64,000 nucleotides of DNA, from assembly GCA_019635415.1 (NCBI GenBank), contig JAHBZN010000002.1:372001-436000 (forward strand), in the 5' to 3' direction. The position numbers and the translations under genes are program-made. Position 1 is the first letter of the stretch. Each line of letters starts with the position of its first letter. Below are positions 8,381 through 16,245 of the stretch, one piece after another. The notes under the pieces are model-generated. The model was not told where the DNA came from, searched no databases, and saw only the letters and a list, made by a program, of their open reading frames with translations. Source of the DNA: Ramlibacter sp. (GTDB lineage: Bacteria > Pseudomonadota > Gammaproteobacteria > Burkholderiales > Burkholderiaceae_C).

Positions 8381-10446
8381 GAGGGTGAATTATCAGCGCT
8401 GGCGGCTTCCGTTTCGTTCACGTCCACCGCAATCGCGATCGGGCCGGCCACCGGCTCGTCCTCGCCGCCATCGTCCTCGGCGGCGTCAGGGGCGGGGCCG
8501 GCGTCGAGCCGCTCGATCAGCGTGCCGCTCACGTCGAGCGAGATCTCATCCACAGCCCCCAGCTTGACGCGCACGCGCGCTCCGCGCGGCAGGCCCTGCG
8601 CGCCCAGCACCGGCAGCACCAGGGGCAGCTCGTCAGCGCGTGCCAGCGGCGGCCCGCCCATGCCGTCCTTGAACACCGTGGCCACCAGCTCCGTGAGGCC
8701 CTGCTGCTCCAGGTACTTGAGCGTCCAGAAACGCTCCATGCCGGCCTGGTAGCCGTTGTAGGCGCTGTAGGCCGCGTCAAAGCCGCTGATGATGGAGAAC
8801 AGCTCGGCATCCTTGGGCTTGAACGGCGCGGCCAGCGCGGCCGTCTTGCCGTGGCGCGCCGCCGCAATGATCTGCCACTGGTTGACCAGGTCGGTGTAGC
8901 GGCGCAGCGGCGAGGTGCTCCAGGCGTAGCTGGGCACGCCTATGCCCGCGTGCGGCAGCGCCTTGGTGCCCATGCGCACCTTGACGCCGGGCGCCAGGCT
9001 GGCCTGGCTGCGGTAGATGCCGGGAATGCCAAACTCCGCCAGCCACAGGCCCCAGGTGCTGTTGGCCAGGATCATGGCCTCGGCCACGATCAGGTCCAGC
9101 GGCGCCCCGCGCTGGCGCGTGCTGATCTGCACTTGCTCGCTGCCCTGCGGCTCGGCGCCGTCGTTGCCGACCAGGCGGAAGTTGTAATCCGGCCGGTTGA
9201 AGTTTTCGGGCTTGCCGCGAACCACCTCGCGCTGGGCCTTGAGGTGGCGCGCCAGTCGGTGCAAAAATGATAGCAAACTGCGAAGGTCCGGCAAGGGCTG
9301 CGGAGTGTTTTGATGCTCAAACGCCGGGTTGTCCAGCCATTCGGCCGTGACCAGGCCATCGAGCTGGTCGTGGCGCAGGTTGTGGGTGATGGGCACGCGC
9401 TCCAGCCGGGTCTGCGTGCCGCGGATCTCCAGCGTGGCTTCATCGAGCGTGACGTACAGCGACACGGCGGGGCAGTCGCGCCCGGCCTGCAGCGTGTAGG
9501 CCTGCACCACGTCGTCGGGCAGCATGGTGATCTTGTAGCCCGGCATGTAGACGGTGGACAGGCGGTGGCGGGCCACCTGGTCCACCGGGCCGCCCGGCTG
9601 CAGTGCCAGGCCCGGCGCCGCAATGTGGATGCCCAGCATGACCGTGCCGCTGCCCAGGCCCTGCAGCGAGAGCGCGTCGTCGATCTCGGTGGTTTGCGAA
9701 TCGTCGATCGAGAACGCCTGCACGCCGCTGGCCACCGGCAGGTCGTCGGTGATGACGGGGGCCTCCAGCGCCGGAAAGCCGGTGCCCTTGGGAAAGTTCT
9801 CGAACAGAAAGCGCTTCCAGTGGAACTGGTAGGCCGAGTCGATGGCGCCGGCCTGCTGCAGCAGCGCCAACGGGGCCGTCTGGGTGGCGCGCGAGGCCTC
9901 GACCACGGCCTTGTACTCGGGTGCGTTCTTGTCGGGCTTGAACAGGATCTTGTAGAGCTGCTCACGGATGGGCGCCGGGCACTCGCCCCGGCCCAGGGCC
10001 GCCGCCCAATCGGCTATCTGGGCCAGCACCTGCTTCTTTTTCTCGATGGCCAGCAGCGCCTGCTGCAGGATCTCGGCCGGGGCTTTCTTGAAGCGGCCCT
10101 TGCCCGCGCGGCGGAAGTAATGCGGCGCCTCAAACAGGCGGAACAGAGCGCCGGCCTGCTGCTCCAGCGAGGCCTGGGCGCTGAAATAGTCGCGCGCCAG
10201 GTCGGCAAAGCCAAACTCGTCCTCGGGCGCGAACTCCCAGGCCAACTCGAGCTCGATCGTCTCGGCCACGGCCTGCGCGCTGCGGATCAGCTCAGCGGGC
10301 GCCGGCTTGTCAAACTTGAGCAGGATGTTGGCCGCCTTGACCTTGACGCGCTTGCCGCTGTCCAGCTCCACCTGGGAAGAGGCCTCGGCCTCCGACAGCA
10401 CGCGACCGGCCTGAAACTTGCCAGCTTCTTCGAACAATACAAACAT
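8377..10446 (-). CDS. RNB-family 3'-5' exoribonuclease (RNase II/R type)
   Basis: This hydrolytic exoribonuclease has 689 residues from ATG 10446 (MFVLFEEAGKFQAG). The catalytic Asp cluster is in SIDDSQTTEIDDALSLQ, and the C-terminal RNB signature is STSPLRRYTDLVNQW. A reduced C-terminal S1-like region follows. It is the first gene of the minus-strand string. A copy of the dispersed palindromic repeat (9261-9313) lies in frame within the coding sequence and encodes residues around NTPQPLPDLRSLLS, just before the conserved HRLARHL helix. That looks like a tolerated insertion. Confidence 0.92.
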   Translation of the reverse strand: MFVLFEEAGKFQAGRVLSEAEASSQVELDSGKRVKVKAANILLKFDKPAPAELIRSAQAVAETIELELAWEFAPEDEFGFADLARDYFSAQASLEQQAGALFRLFEAPHYFRRAGKGRFKKAPAEILQQALLAIEKKKQVLAQIADWAAALGRGECPAPIREQLYKILFKPDKNAPEYKAVVEASRATQTAPLALLQQAGAIDSAYQFHWKRFLFENFPKGTGFPALEAPVITDDLPVASGVQAFSIDDSQTTEIDDALSLQGLGSGTVMLGIHIAAPGLALQPGGPVDQVARHRLSTVYMPGYKITMLPDDVVQAYTLQAGRDCPAVSLYVTLDEATLEIRGTQTRLERVPITHNLRHDQLDGLVTAEWLDNPAFEHQNTPQPLPDLRSLLSFLHRLARHLKAQREVVRGKPENFNRPDYNFRLVGNDGAEPQGSEQVQISTRQRGAPLDLIVAEAMILANSTWGLWLAEFGIPGIYRSQASLAPGVKVRMGTKALPHAGIGVPSYAWSTSPLRRYTDLVNQWQIIAAARHGKTAALAAPFKPKDAELFSIISGFDAAYSAYNGYQAGMERFWTLKYLEQQGLTELVATVFKDGMGGPPLARADELPLVLPVLGAQGLPRGARVRVKLGAVDEISLDVSGTLIERLDAGPAPDAAEDDGGEDEPVAGPIAIAVDVNETEAASADNSPS
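9261..9313 (-). repeat. Dispersed palindromic repeat, copy 2, inside the ribonuclease gene
   Basis: The blocks AAATGATAGCAAA, GGTCC, GGCAAGGGCTG appear in the same order as in the intergenic copies at 3671, 24248, 35874 and 42598. The GCTAC arm of the core is degraded. It keeps the reading frame open. Confidence 0.55.
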
Positions 10447-10477
10447 GGGCGGGATTGTCCCATGCGGGGGAGGGGGC

Positions 10478-10924
10478 TCAGGCGTAGGCGGGCTGTGGCT
10501 CGCGCAGCACTGGGGGCTGGTGCTGCGCGGTGCTGGCCAGCAAAGCGTCCAGTTGGCTGGCCGTGCCGCCCGCGGCCACCTTGAGCACGTGGGGGGCAAA
10601 GCTGTGGCGCAGGGTGTGCACGGACACGGGCTTGTGCAGGCCCGCCAGGGGGAGGGCTTTCTTGAGTGCCCTTTGCAGGCGCTCTCCAAAAAGGTGGTGC
10701 CTGCGTTCTACGCCGGTGCGCGAGTCAATTGACAGCACTGGCGGCGGGAACAGCCAGAACCATCCCCATGTCTGGACCACCTGCGCAGCGCACCAACGGA
10801 CGTAAAAACGTACCCAATAGAGGTGAGCTTTCTCAGTCTTAAGGCTATAGTGCAAATACCAACAAGGTTCGCGCAGCTGATCCAGCAGCTTGGCCGCGCG
10901 CAACGGAGGAGCACCGGGTTTCAT
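10478..10924 (-). pseudogene. intI: Integron integrase IntI, internally deleted remnant
   Basis: The frame is open for 148 codons from ATG 10924 but is a collapsed IntI, which is normally about 320-340 residues. The N terminus (KLLDQLREPCWYLHYSLKT, then YWVRFYVRW) is the IntI SAM-like domain. It jumps directly to QTWGWFWLFPPPVLSIDSRT and GVERRHHLFGERLQRALKK, an IntI-specific patch, so about 160 residues with the first catalytic Arg are missing. A second gap joins HTLRHSFA to HVLKVAAGG, removing the segment with the last catalytic residues and the nucleophile Tyr. It cannot be an active recombinase. It points away from the cassettes, as intI does. Confidence 0.88.
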
Positions 10925-10934
10925 GGGATTTATA

Positions 10935-10950
10935 CTGATGATTTGTACAG
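10935..10950 (-). promoter_or_regulatory. LexA-type SOS box upstream of the intI remnant
   Basis: CTGATGATTTGTACAG fits CTG-N10-CAG with TA flanks on both sides. It lies 10 bp before the intI start codon, where known integron integrases carry LexA sites. The switch survives although the enzyme is destroyed. Confidence 0.65.
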
Positions 10951-11055
10951 TATATTTGGCGAATAACCAATACACAAGCCACCTCCGGGCAGCTTTGGAA
11001 AAAGATGTATCCGGTGGGTCTGGATGTATCGTCGTGGGCTCACCGACTACATTGC

Positions 11056-11065
11056 GTTAGAGCTC
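11056..11065 (+). other. attI/cassette-1 recombination junction
   Basis: GTTAGAGCTC begins the first cassette, 131 bp from the intI start. Its reverse complement, GAGCTCTAAC, opens attC1 at 11933-11942, and the match extends to 12 nt. That pairing between cassette start and its attC is diagnostic of a circularisable gene cassette. Confidence 0.75.
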
Positions 11066-11076
11066 AGGAGGCAATG

Positions 11077-11934
11077 ATGGCGGAACCACAACCTAAGAAG
11101 AAGCGCTGCTTCTTTATCACTCCCATCGGGAGTGCTGATTCCGAAATCCGGCGATCGACGGACGGATTGATCAACGCGGTCCTCCGCCCACTTTGCGATG
11201 AACTCGATCTGGATTTCTACGTGGCCCACGAAATCGCCGCACCCGGATCGATAACCACTCAGGTTATTCAGCACTTGGTCGAGGACGACCTTGTAGTTGC
11301 AAATCTGTCGGCCTTAAATCCAAATGTGATGTACGAGCTCGCGGTTCGGCACGCCAAGAGACTTCCGGTTGTGATCATCGCTGAAGCAGGGACACTCCTC
11401 CCGTTCGACGTCTCTGATCAACGGACTCTCTTCTTTCGGAACGACATGGCCGGTGTCAATGAGCTTGAATCGTCGCTGAGTGCGGCAATTGAAGCCGCAC
11501 TCCAAGATCAAACTCCAGACAATCCGATTTATCGAGCGGTCACGCACATATCAATACAAGAAAGCGCGACTGAAAGTGACGCGACAAAGTTCCTGGCCAG
11601 GAAGCTTGAGGTGATCGAAGAGCAGCTTGGTCAACTCGTAAGTCGTGCGCAGGCAAGCGTTCCCGCAAACGGAGGGAAGAAGTACTTGCTGCATCTCAAT
11701 GGAGAGCGCGTCAAGCTAGAGGAATTCGCTCAAAGTGCAGCAGCTCTTAGGGGGGTAACTTCATTCTCGAAGATCGAAGCGACAGAGGGTGTGAAATTCG
11801 AGATCGCTTCCGACCGGGCGCTCATGCCAGTATTAGACATGCTTAGCTCCCGGCTGGGCGTTTGGGGAAGAGTGCTGTTCCAGCACAACGGCAACGAAAG
11901 GCCGCTGGGGCGGAAGCCATTGGCCGCGGGCTGA
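11077..11934 (+). CDS. Integron cassette 1: deoxyribohydrolase/nucleoside 2-deoxyribosyltransferase-like protein
   Basis: A 285-residue protein whose first 100 residues read as the DRHyd/nucleoside deoxyribosyltransferase-like fold: CFFITPIGSADSEIR, an APGSITTQVIQHL helix, DDLVVANLSALNPNVMYEL with a candidate catalytic Glu87, and RLPVVII. Related domains occur in predicted bacterial conflict systems as nucleotide- or NAD-processing effectors. The C-terminal half (170-285) is unrecognised and may be a sensor. ATG 11077 sits 5 bp after AGGAGG. An upstream in-frame start at 11005 lies outside the cassette and is rejected. Codon use is less GC-rich than the neighbours. Confidence 0.72.
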   Translation: MAEPQPKKKRCFFITPIGSADSEIRRSTDGLINAVLRPLCDELDLDFYVAHEIAAPGSITTQVIQHLVEDDLVVANLSALNPNVMYELAVRHAKRLPVVIIAEAGTLLPFDVSDQRTLFFRNDMAGVNELESSLSAAIEAALQDQTPDNPIYRAVTHISIQESATESDATKFLARKLEVIEEQLGQLVSRAQASVPANGGKKYLLHLNGERVKLEEFAQSAAALRGVTSFSKIEATEGVKFEIASDRALMPVLDMLSSRLGVWGRVLFQHNGNERPLGRKPLAAG

Positions 11935-12016
11935 GCTCTAACATGTCGATCGACACGGACGTCCTATCGGCTGGCTTCGCCGGCCTACTGTCCGCCGGTC
12001 ATCTCCGACGTTAGCG
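11931..12016 (+). other. attC site of cassette 1
   Basis: It begins CTGAGCTCTAAC at the cassette-1 stop codon and ends GACGTTAGCG. The inner sequence is an imperfect inverted repeat of about 85 bp. Its 5' arm is perfectly complementary to the start of cassette 1 at 11056. Confidence 0.75.
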
Positions 12017-12029
12017 CTCAGGAACAACT

Positions 12030-12527
12030 ATGAACTTTGCGCTGTGGTTTGTTGGAGCAATCGCCAGCGGACTGATTGGTGTTCTTCTGGCCGTGGCATT
12101 CCAAGATCAAACTCGGGTCTGGTTGGCCAATCGAATCAGATATTTTCGGCGGTCCCGTAAGAGAGGAATTGAGGGCCAGTGGAAGGCCACATTCAGCATG
12201 AACCGGGATGAGAACACCCAGAGTTATGTCGAAGTCATTGAAATGACATCTGCTCTCGGCGTCGTCGAAGGACGCATAGTGCCCGACGATCGAAACTATG
12301 AGGCGCTAAAGGAACAAGCAAACACTAAACCCTTACGGATAAGAGGAGAAGTTGGCGAGAGCTTTTACCTCACCGGCGTGTGGTTCCATCCATTGGACAC
12401 CCATCGGTTTATGGGGTCCTTTCAGCTTCTGCTGAGCCCGTCTGGAAAAGAGATGCGAGGCAAGTGGCTAGGCTTCTCGGAGACCTTGGGTTCCATAGAT
12501 TCGGGGGAGTGGGTATTCGAGAGATGA
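12030..12527 (+). CDS. Integron cassette 2: membrane-anchored protein of unknown function
   Basis: The 165-residue protein starts at ATG 12030, 20 bp after the cassette boundary. An N-terminal membrane helix (residues 4-26) is followed by a basic patch RIRYFRRSRKRG, then a beta-rich domain beginning GIEGQWKATF and ending SGEWVFER. The layout suggests a cytoplasmic domain held at the inner membrane. The family is not recognised. The stop lies inside the attC2 start, as is usual for compact cassettes. Confidence 0.7.
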   Translation: MNFALWFVGAIASGLIGVLLAVAFQDQTRVWLANRIRYFRRSRKRGIEGQWKATFSMNRDENTQSYVEVIEMTSALGVVEGRIVPDDRNYEALKEQANTKPLRIRGEVGESFYLTGVWFHPLDTHRFMGSFQLLLSPSGKEMRGKWLGFSETLGSIDSGEWVFER

Positions 12528-12606
12528 GCGCTAACCATGCCTTCCAGCCGACGTATTTGCCGCCGCTTCGCGTCGTCAAATCCGCGGCTGAAGGCGGGCG
12601 TTAGCC
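12525..12606 (+). other. attC site of cassette 2
   Basis: It opens TGAGCGCTAAC (12525-12535), an exact reverse complement of the cassette-2 start GTTAGCGCTCA at 12010-12020, and closes GGGCGTTAGCC. Inner arms CCTTCCAGCCG and CGGCTGAAGG pair with one unpaired base, the classic extrahelical-base architecture of attC. Confidence 0.83.
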
Positions 12607-12622
12607 GGCATAGGCAAGCTCA

Positions 12623-13450
12623 GTGGACCGCCAGCGCTACAAGGAAATACTCTCGGAGTTTGATGCCGCGGGTGACCATGCTGCCAGCGTCTCTGCTGCG
12701 CTCGTCGGGCTTGCGCCGGCTGAGCCGCATCGGATGTACGCCGAGCAGATATTCGTCAAGCTGTTGGCGCACTGCCTGACGCTTCGACGTCTCTCTCCCG
12801 CGCCAGAGTCTTCATCGCAACCTGAGCTCTGGGACCTGTCATCGAACTCAGTGCTTGCCCGCGCAGCGATCGAAGCATTCGATGCTCTCGCATATTTGGC
12901 GCTCACTCCACAGGAGCCAGCCCTACGGGAGTTCCGGCTTTTGCTTTGGGAGCTGCACGACGCCAACAGGCGCGCAAAGATGCTTGGACACATTGGGTCC
13001 GTGGACCCTCGGCTTGCCGACATTCAGGCATCATCAAAGCAGCTCTACGAACGAGCCGTAAGACACAAGCACTTTGGAAGTCTTTCCAAGTCACTGCAGA
13101 AGCGAGTTCACGAGCAAGACCCTCCGTCATTCATGAATTCTCAGCGCGAACGTTGCCAAGCGAACGGGATCGATCACGACTACTTTAATGCCCTGACGAT
13201 GCAGCTTTCGCAGTACGCGCACACGTCGCCGTTCTCTGTACACCAGCTCTTCGAATTCCGCGCCGGCAGTCCAGATGCGCTTCGCATGATGTCGCTCCCC
13301 GTCCAGTTCGTCCTGCCTTTTATGCTTCGAGCAACTGCGGGAATGCGCTCTCTCTTTCCCGGAATTACTCCGGACCCTTCGGAGGGAGTCAGCGTATCTC
13401 TGGCGGTCTGGACAGAGATCTCTTCACGAGGCGTCAAGAATGCCGTCTAA
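12623..13450 (+). CDS. Integron cassette 3: hypothetical alpha-helical protein
   Basis: The 275-residue protein starts at GTG 12623, 23 bp after the cassette boundary. It is mostly helical, with a conserved-looking segment SVLARAAIEAFDALAYLAL near residues 75-93 and a later NALTMQLSQYAHTSPF. This resembles uncharacterised families with a helical RxxxE core (DUF5677-like), but I cannot assign it firmly. No catalytic motif or membrane helix is obvious. The gene ends in the first arm of a damaged attC. Confidence 0.65.
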   Translation: MDRQRYKEILSEFDAAGDHAASVSAALVGLAPAEPHRMYAEQIFVKLLAHCLTLRRLSPAPESSSQPELWDLSSNSVLARAAIEAFDALAYLALTPQEPALREFRLLLWELHDANRRAKMLGHIGSVDPRLADIQASSKQLYERAVRHKHFGSLSKSLQKRVHEQDPPSFMNSQRERCQANGIDHDYFNALTMQLSQYAHTSPFSVHQLFEFRAGSPDALRMMSLPVQFVLPFMLRATAGMRSLFPGITPDPSEGVSVSLAVWTEISSRGVKNAV

Positions 13451-13511
13451 CCCGTCGTATATGGACTGTCCCTCAACGGCAAGAGGCTGATCGATAGATT
13501 GGCTGTTGGGG
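13440..13511 (+). other. Damaged attC site of cassette 3
   Basis: ATGCCGTCTAAC (13440-13451) matches the reverse complement of the cassette-3 start (GTTAGCCGGCAT) at 11 of 12 positions, so it is the 5' arm of an attC. No clear 3' arm follows; GTTGGGG at 13505-13511 is the best but weak candidate. Confidence 0.45.
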
Positions 13512-13752
13512 AAACACCTGCAGTCGTATATCCGGCATCTCTTGTGGGATCGTTTGCGGCCTGTGCCGACATGGAATCTGCGTCACCGAAGCGCCAGTCG
13601 CTACGAGTGGCAGGCAAGCTGCCGGAAGAGTTATCGGCGTCTGTGGGTGCGGGGAGGGCCCCGGTAGCCATGATGGTCGATCAATCTCGTCGCAAGCGTG
13701 GATGGGGGTTCAATACTTCTTCTGGTTGACGACTGTTTTTGAATGCTGGCAG
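13512..13752. other. No recognisable gene
   Basis: About 240 bp between the damaged attC and the transposase remnant. Short frames exist on both strands, but none has a ribosome site or a recognisable motif. It is probably debris of a lost cassette or insertion. Confidence 0.5.
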
Positions 13753-13911
13753 TCAAGCCGGCATCGCAAAGCTCTCCCTGCTGATCTTCTTGCCAAGCCG
13801 CACGGTGGGCTCACCAAACCGCGTCTTGTCTCGAAGCGTGGCATAACAAACGCGCGCCAGCTTGTTGGCCAGTACACAGGTGGCCTTGTTGTGGTTGCTA
13901 CGTGGAAGTCT
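13753..13911 (-). pseudogene. IS110/IS1111-type transposase, C-terminal remnant
   Basis: In frame on the minus strand are NHNKATCVLANKLARVCYATL and, further on, GKKISRESFAMPA followed by a stop. The NKA-xx-ALANK-ARxxYAxL block is the C-terminal signature of IS1111-group transposases. Only about 52 codons remain, with no DEDD domain and no start. Some IS1111-group elements insert specifically into integron attC sites, which fits its place about 300 bp beyond the broken attC3. Confidence 0.65.
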
Positions 13912-13987
13912 GTTCCTGATTTTGGGTCGAATGAGGCGTCTTCTGGCATGCTCCTTGTAATTTCTCTTAGGCGTAAAGGAGCCGCTC

Positions 13988-14419
13988 GTGGCGCTGACGT
14001 GGACCGACAAGCTCGACACCGTGGACTGGACCGAACTCTCGGCCCTGTACCGCGCGGCGCCGCTGGGCGACAAAGCGCCGCGGCATTTGCAGACGGTGTT
14101 TTCCAACAGCCTGTTCCGCTGCTTTGTCCATGACGATGGCACCCTGGTGGGCGCGGGCCGTGCGCTGGCCGATGGCGGCGACTGTGCCTATATTTGCGAC
14201 ATCGCCGTCCTGCCCAGCCACCAGGGCACGGGCCTGGGCAAACAGATCGTCGCCCACCTCGTGGAGGCGTCCCGGGGGCACCGCAAGATCATTCTTTACG
14301 CGGTGCCGGGCAAGGAGCCGTTCTACCGCCGCTTCGGCTTCCTGCGCATGAAGACGGCCATGGCCATCTTCCAGAACCAGCAACAGCAGCTCGAGCGCGG
14401 CTACCTCGGCGAAGACTGA
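13988..14419 (+). CDS. GNAT-family N-acetyltransferase
   Basis: This is a 143-residue acetyl-CoA-dependent transferase. The acetyl-CoA loop is LPSHQGTGLGKQIV (Q/RxxGxG/A), preceded by the beta strand AYICDIAVLP and followed by IILYAVPGKEPFYRRFGF. The start is GTG 13988 after GGAG at 13978-13981. The acceptor is unknown. It is the first intact core-like gene after the integron and abuts the minus-strand esterase with no gap. Confidence 0.85.
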   Translation: MALTWTDKLDTVDWTELSALYRAAPLGDKAPRHLQTVFSNSLFRCFVHDDGTLVGAGRALADGGDCAYICDIAVLPSHQGTGLGKQIVAHLVEASRGHRKIILYAVPGKEPFYRRFGFLRMKTAMAIFQNQQQQLERGYLGED

Positions 14420-15016
14420 CTAGCCCGGCGGCTCCGCCAGGTCGAGGAACTCGAACACCTCGTCCACGTGTTCGTCAAAGTCGCTCAGCGCATGGTCTGA
14501 GCCTTCCAGCAGCTTGATGCGGGCGCCGGGGTAGCGCCCCGTCATTTCGCGCCAGTCCAGCACCTCATCACCCTTGGCAATCACCGCCAGGTAGCGGCTG
14601 GGGTCGGCAACGGGGCCGGATTGCAGGGCGCGCAGTTCATCCACAAAGGCCGGCTCAAAAAAGAAGCGCTCCTCGGGGTTGTGCCAGGTGGTCTGCTCGC
14701 CAATGTATTTGGCCAGGTCGCGCGCAGGGTCCACGGCCGGGTTGAGCAGCACGGCGGGGCAGCCCCGTGCTTCAGCCACGGCCGTGGCGTAGAACCCGCC
14801 GAGCGACGAGCCCACCACGGCCATCTGGTGGGCCGGCCAGTGCGCCGTGCCCTCCAGCGCCAGGGCCATGGCTTCCCGCGGCGAGGGCGGCAACTGCGGG
14901 CACCACCAGGTCACGCCGGGGTGCCGGGCGGCGACGCGTTCCGCCACCTTCCGCGATTTCATGGACTGTGGCGACGATCTGAAGCCGTGCAGGTACAGCA
15001 GGTGGGTGGTGGGCAT
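14420..15016 (-). CDS. YqiA-like alpha/beta-hydrolase (esterase)
   Basis: The 198-residue protein starts at ATG 15016 as MPTTHLLYLHGFRSSP, with an HGF oxyanion-type motif. The nucleophile elbow is VVGSSLGGFYA (GxSxG-like, Ser), the Asp is in IAKGDEVLDW, and the His in LLEGSDHALSDF. This is the YqiA/UPF0227 esterase pattern and family length. The substrate is unknown; E. coli YqiA hydrolyses short acyl esters. Confidence 0.85.
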   Translation of the reverse strand: MPTTHLLYLHGFRSSPQSMKSRKVAERVAARHPGVTWWCPQLPPSPREAMALALEGTAHWPAHQMAVVGSSLGGFYATAVAEARGCPAVLLNPAVDPARDLAKYIGEQTTWHNPEERFFFEPAFVDELRALQSGPVADPSRYLAVIAKGDEVLDWREMTGRYPGARIKLLEGSDHALSDFDEHVDEVFEFLDLAEPPG

Positions 15017-15074
15017 GCCGGAATGATAGGGGGCTGCGGCGCAGACCAAGGGGCTGATCGATCGATAATGGCGC

Positions 15075-16232
15075 ATGTCCGCCGTATTCGAAAAGCCTTC
15101 GCTCTGGCAGCGCGCCGCCCCCCTGCTGCGCGGTTTTGACGGGCCGCTGGCCTTCGGTGTGTTCCTGCTGGCCTGCGCCGGGCTGCTGACCATGTATTCG
15201 TCCGGGTACGACCACGGCTCGCGCTTCGTCGACCATGGCCGCAACATGCTGATCGCGGGCACCATCATGTTCCTGGTGGCGCAGGTGCCGCCGCAGCGGC
15301 TCATGGCGTTCGCGGTGCCGCTGTATGTCTTCGGGGTGGCGCTGCTGGTGGCGGTGGCCGTGTTCGGCATCACGCGCAAGGGGGCCACGCGCTGGCTCAA
15401 CGTGGGCGTGACCGTGATCCAGCCCAGCGAAATCCTCAAGATCGCCATGCCGCTGATGCTGGCCTGGTGGTTCCAGAAGCGCGAGGGGCAGTTGCGCCCG
15501 CTCGATTTCTGCGTGGCTGGCCTGCTGCTGCTGGCGCCGGTGGGCCTGATCATGAAGCAGCCCGACCTGGGCACCTCGCTGCTGGTGCTGGCGGCAGGCC
15601 TGTCGGTCATCTACTTCGCGGGCCTGAGCTGGAAGCTGATCCTGCCGCCGGTGCTGCTGGCCCTGATCGGCATGCTGCTGCTGGTGATTTTCGAGCCGCG
15701 CCTGTGCGCCGACGGGGTGCGCTGGCCGGTGCTGCACGACTACCAGCAACAGCGCATCTGCACGCTGCTGGACCCCACGCGCGACCCGTTGGGCAAGGGT
15801 TTCCACATCATCCAGGGCATGATCGCCATTGGCTCCGGGGGCCTGTTCGGCAAGGGCTTCATGCAGGGCACGCAGACTCACCTGGAGTTCATCCCCGAAC
15901 GCACCACCGACTTCATTTTCGCGGCCTTCTCCGAGGAATTCGGCCTGCTGGGCAACCTGCTGCTCATCGCCGGCTTCGTCTTCCTGATCCTGCGGGGCCT
16001 AGTGATTGCGCTGGAGGCGTCGACGCTGTTCTCGCGCCTGCTGGCGGGGGCGGTGACGCTGATCTTCTTCACCTACGCCTTCGTCAACATGGGCATGGTC
16101 AGTGGCATCCTGCCCGTGGTGGGGGTGCCGCTGCCCTTCATCAGCTACGGCGGGACCGCCATGGTCACGCTCGGGGCAGGGCTGGGGATCCTCATGTCCA
16201 TTGCCAAGACCCGGCGCCTCGTGCAGTCCTGA
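15075..16232 (+). CDS. rodA: Peptidoglycan glycosyltransferase RodA (elongasome)
   Basis: This is a SEDS-family integral membrane polymerase for lateral wall growth, 385 residues with about ten helices. SEDS motifs seen are GATRWLNVG with the following QPSEILKIAMPL, KQPDLGTSLLVL, and the C-terminal GILPVVGVPLPFISYGG. Its usual partner PBP2 (mrdA) must lie elsewhere. The following oxidoreductase starts 13 bp later and may be co-transcribed. Confidence 0.95.
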   Translation: MSAVFEKPSLWQRAAPLLRGFDGPLAFGVFLLACAGLLTMYSSGYDHGSRFVDHGRNMLIAGTIMFLVAQVPPQRLMAFAVPLYVFGVALLVAVAVFGITRKGATRWLNVGVTVIQPSEILKIAMPLMLAWWFQKREGQLRPLDFCVAGLLLLAPVGLIMKQPDLGTSLLVLAAGLSVIYFAGLSWKLILPPVLLALIGMLLLVIFEPRLCADGVRWPVLHDYQQQRICTLLDPTRDPLGKGFHIIQGMIAIGSGGLFGKGFMQGTQTHLEFIPERTTDFIFAAFSEEFGLLGNLLLIAGFVFLILRGLVIALEASTLFSRLLAGAVTLIFFTYAFVNMGMVSGILPVVGVPLPFISYGGTAMVTLGAGLGILMSIAKTRRLVQS

Positions 16233-16245
16233 CCGGTTTTCCTCC

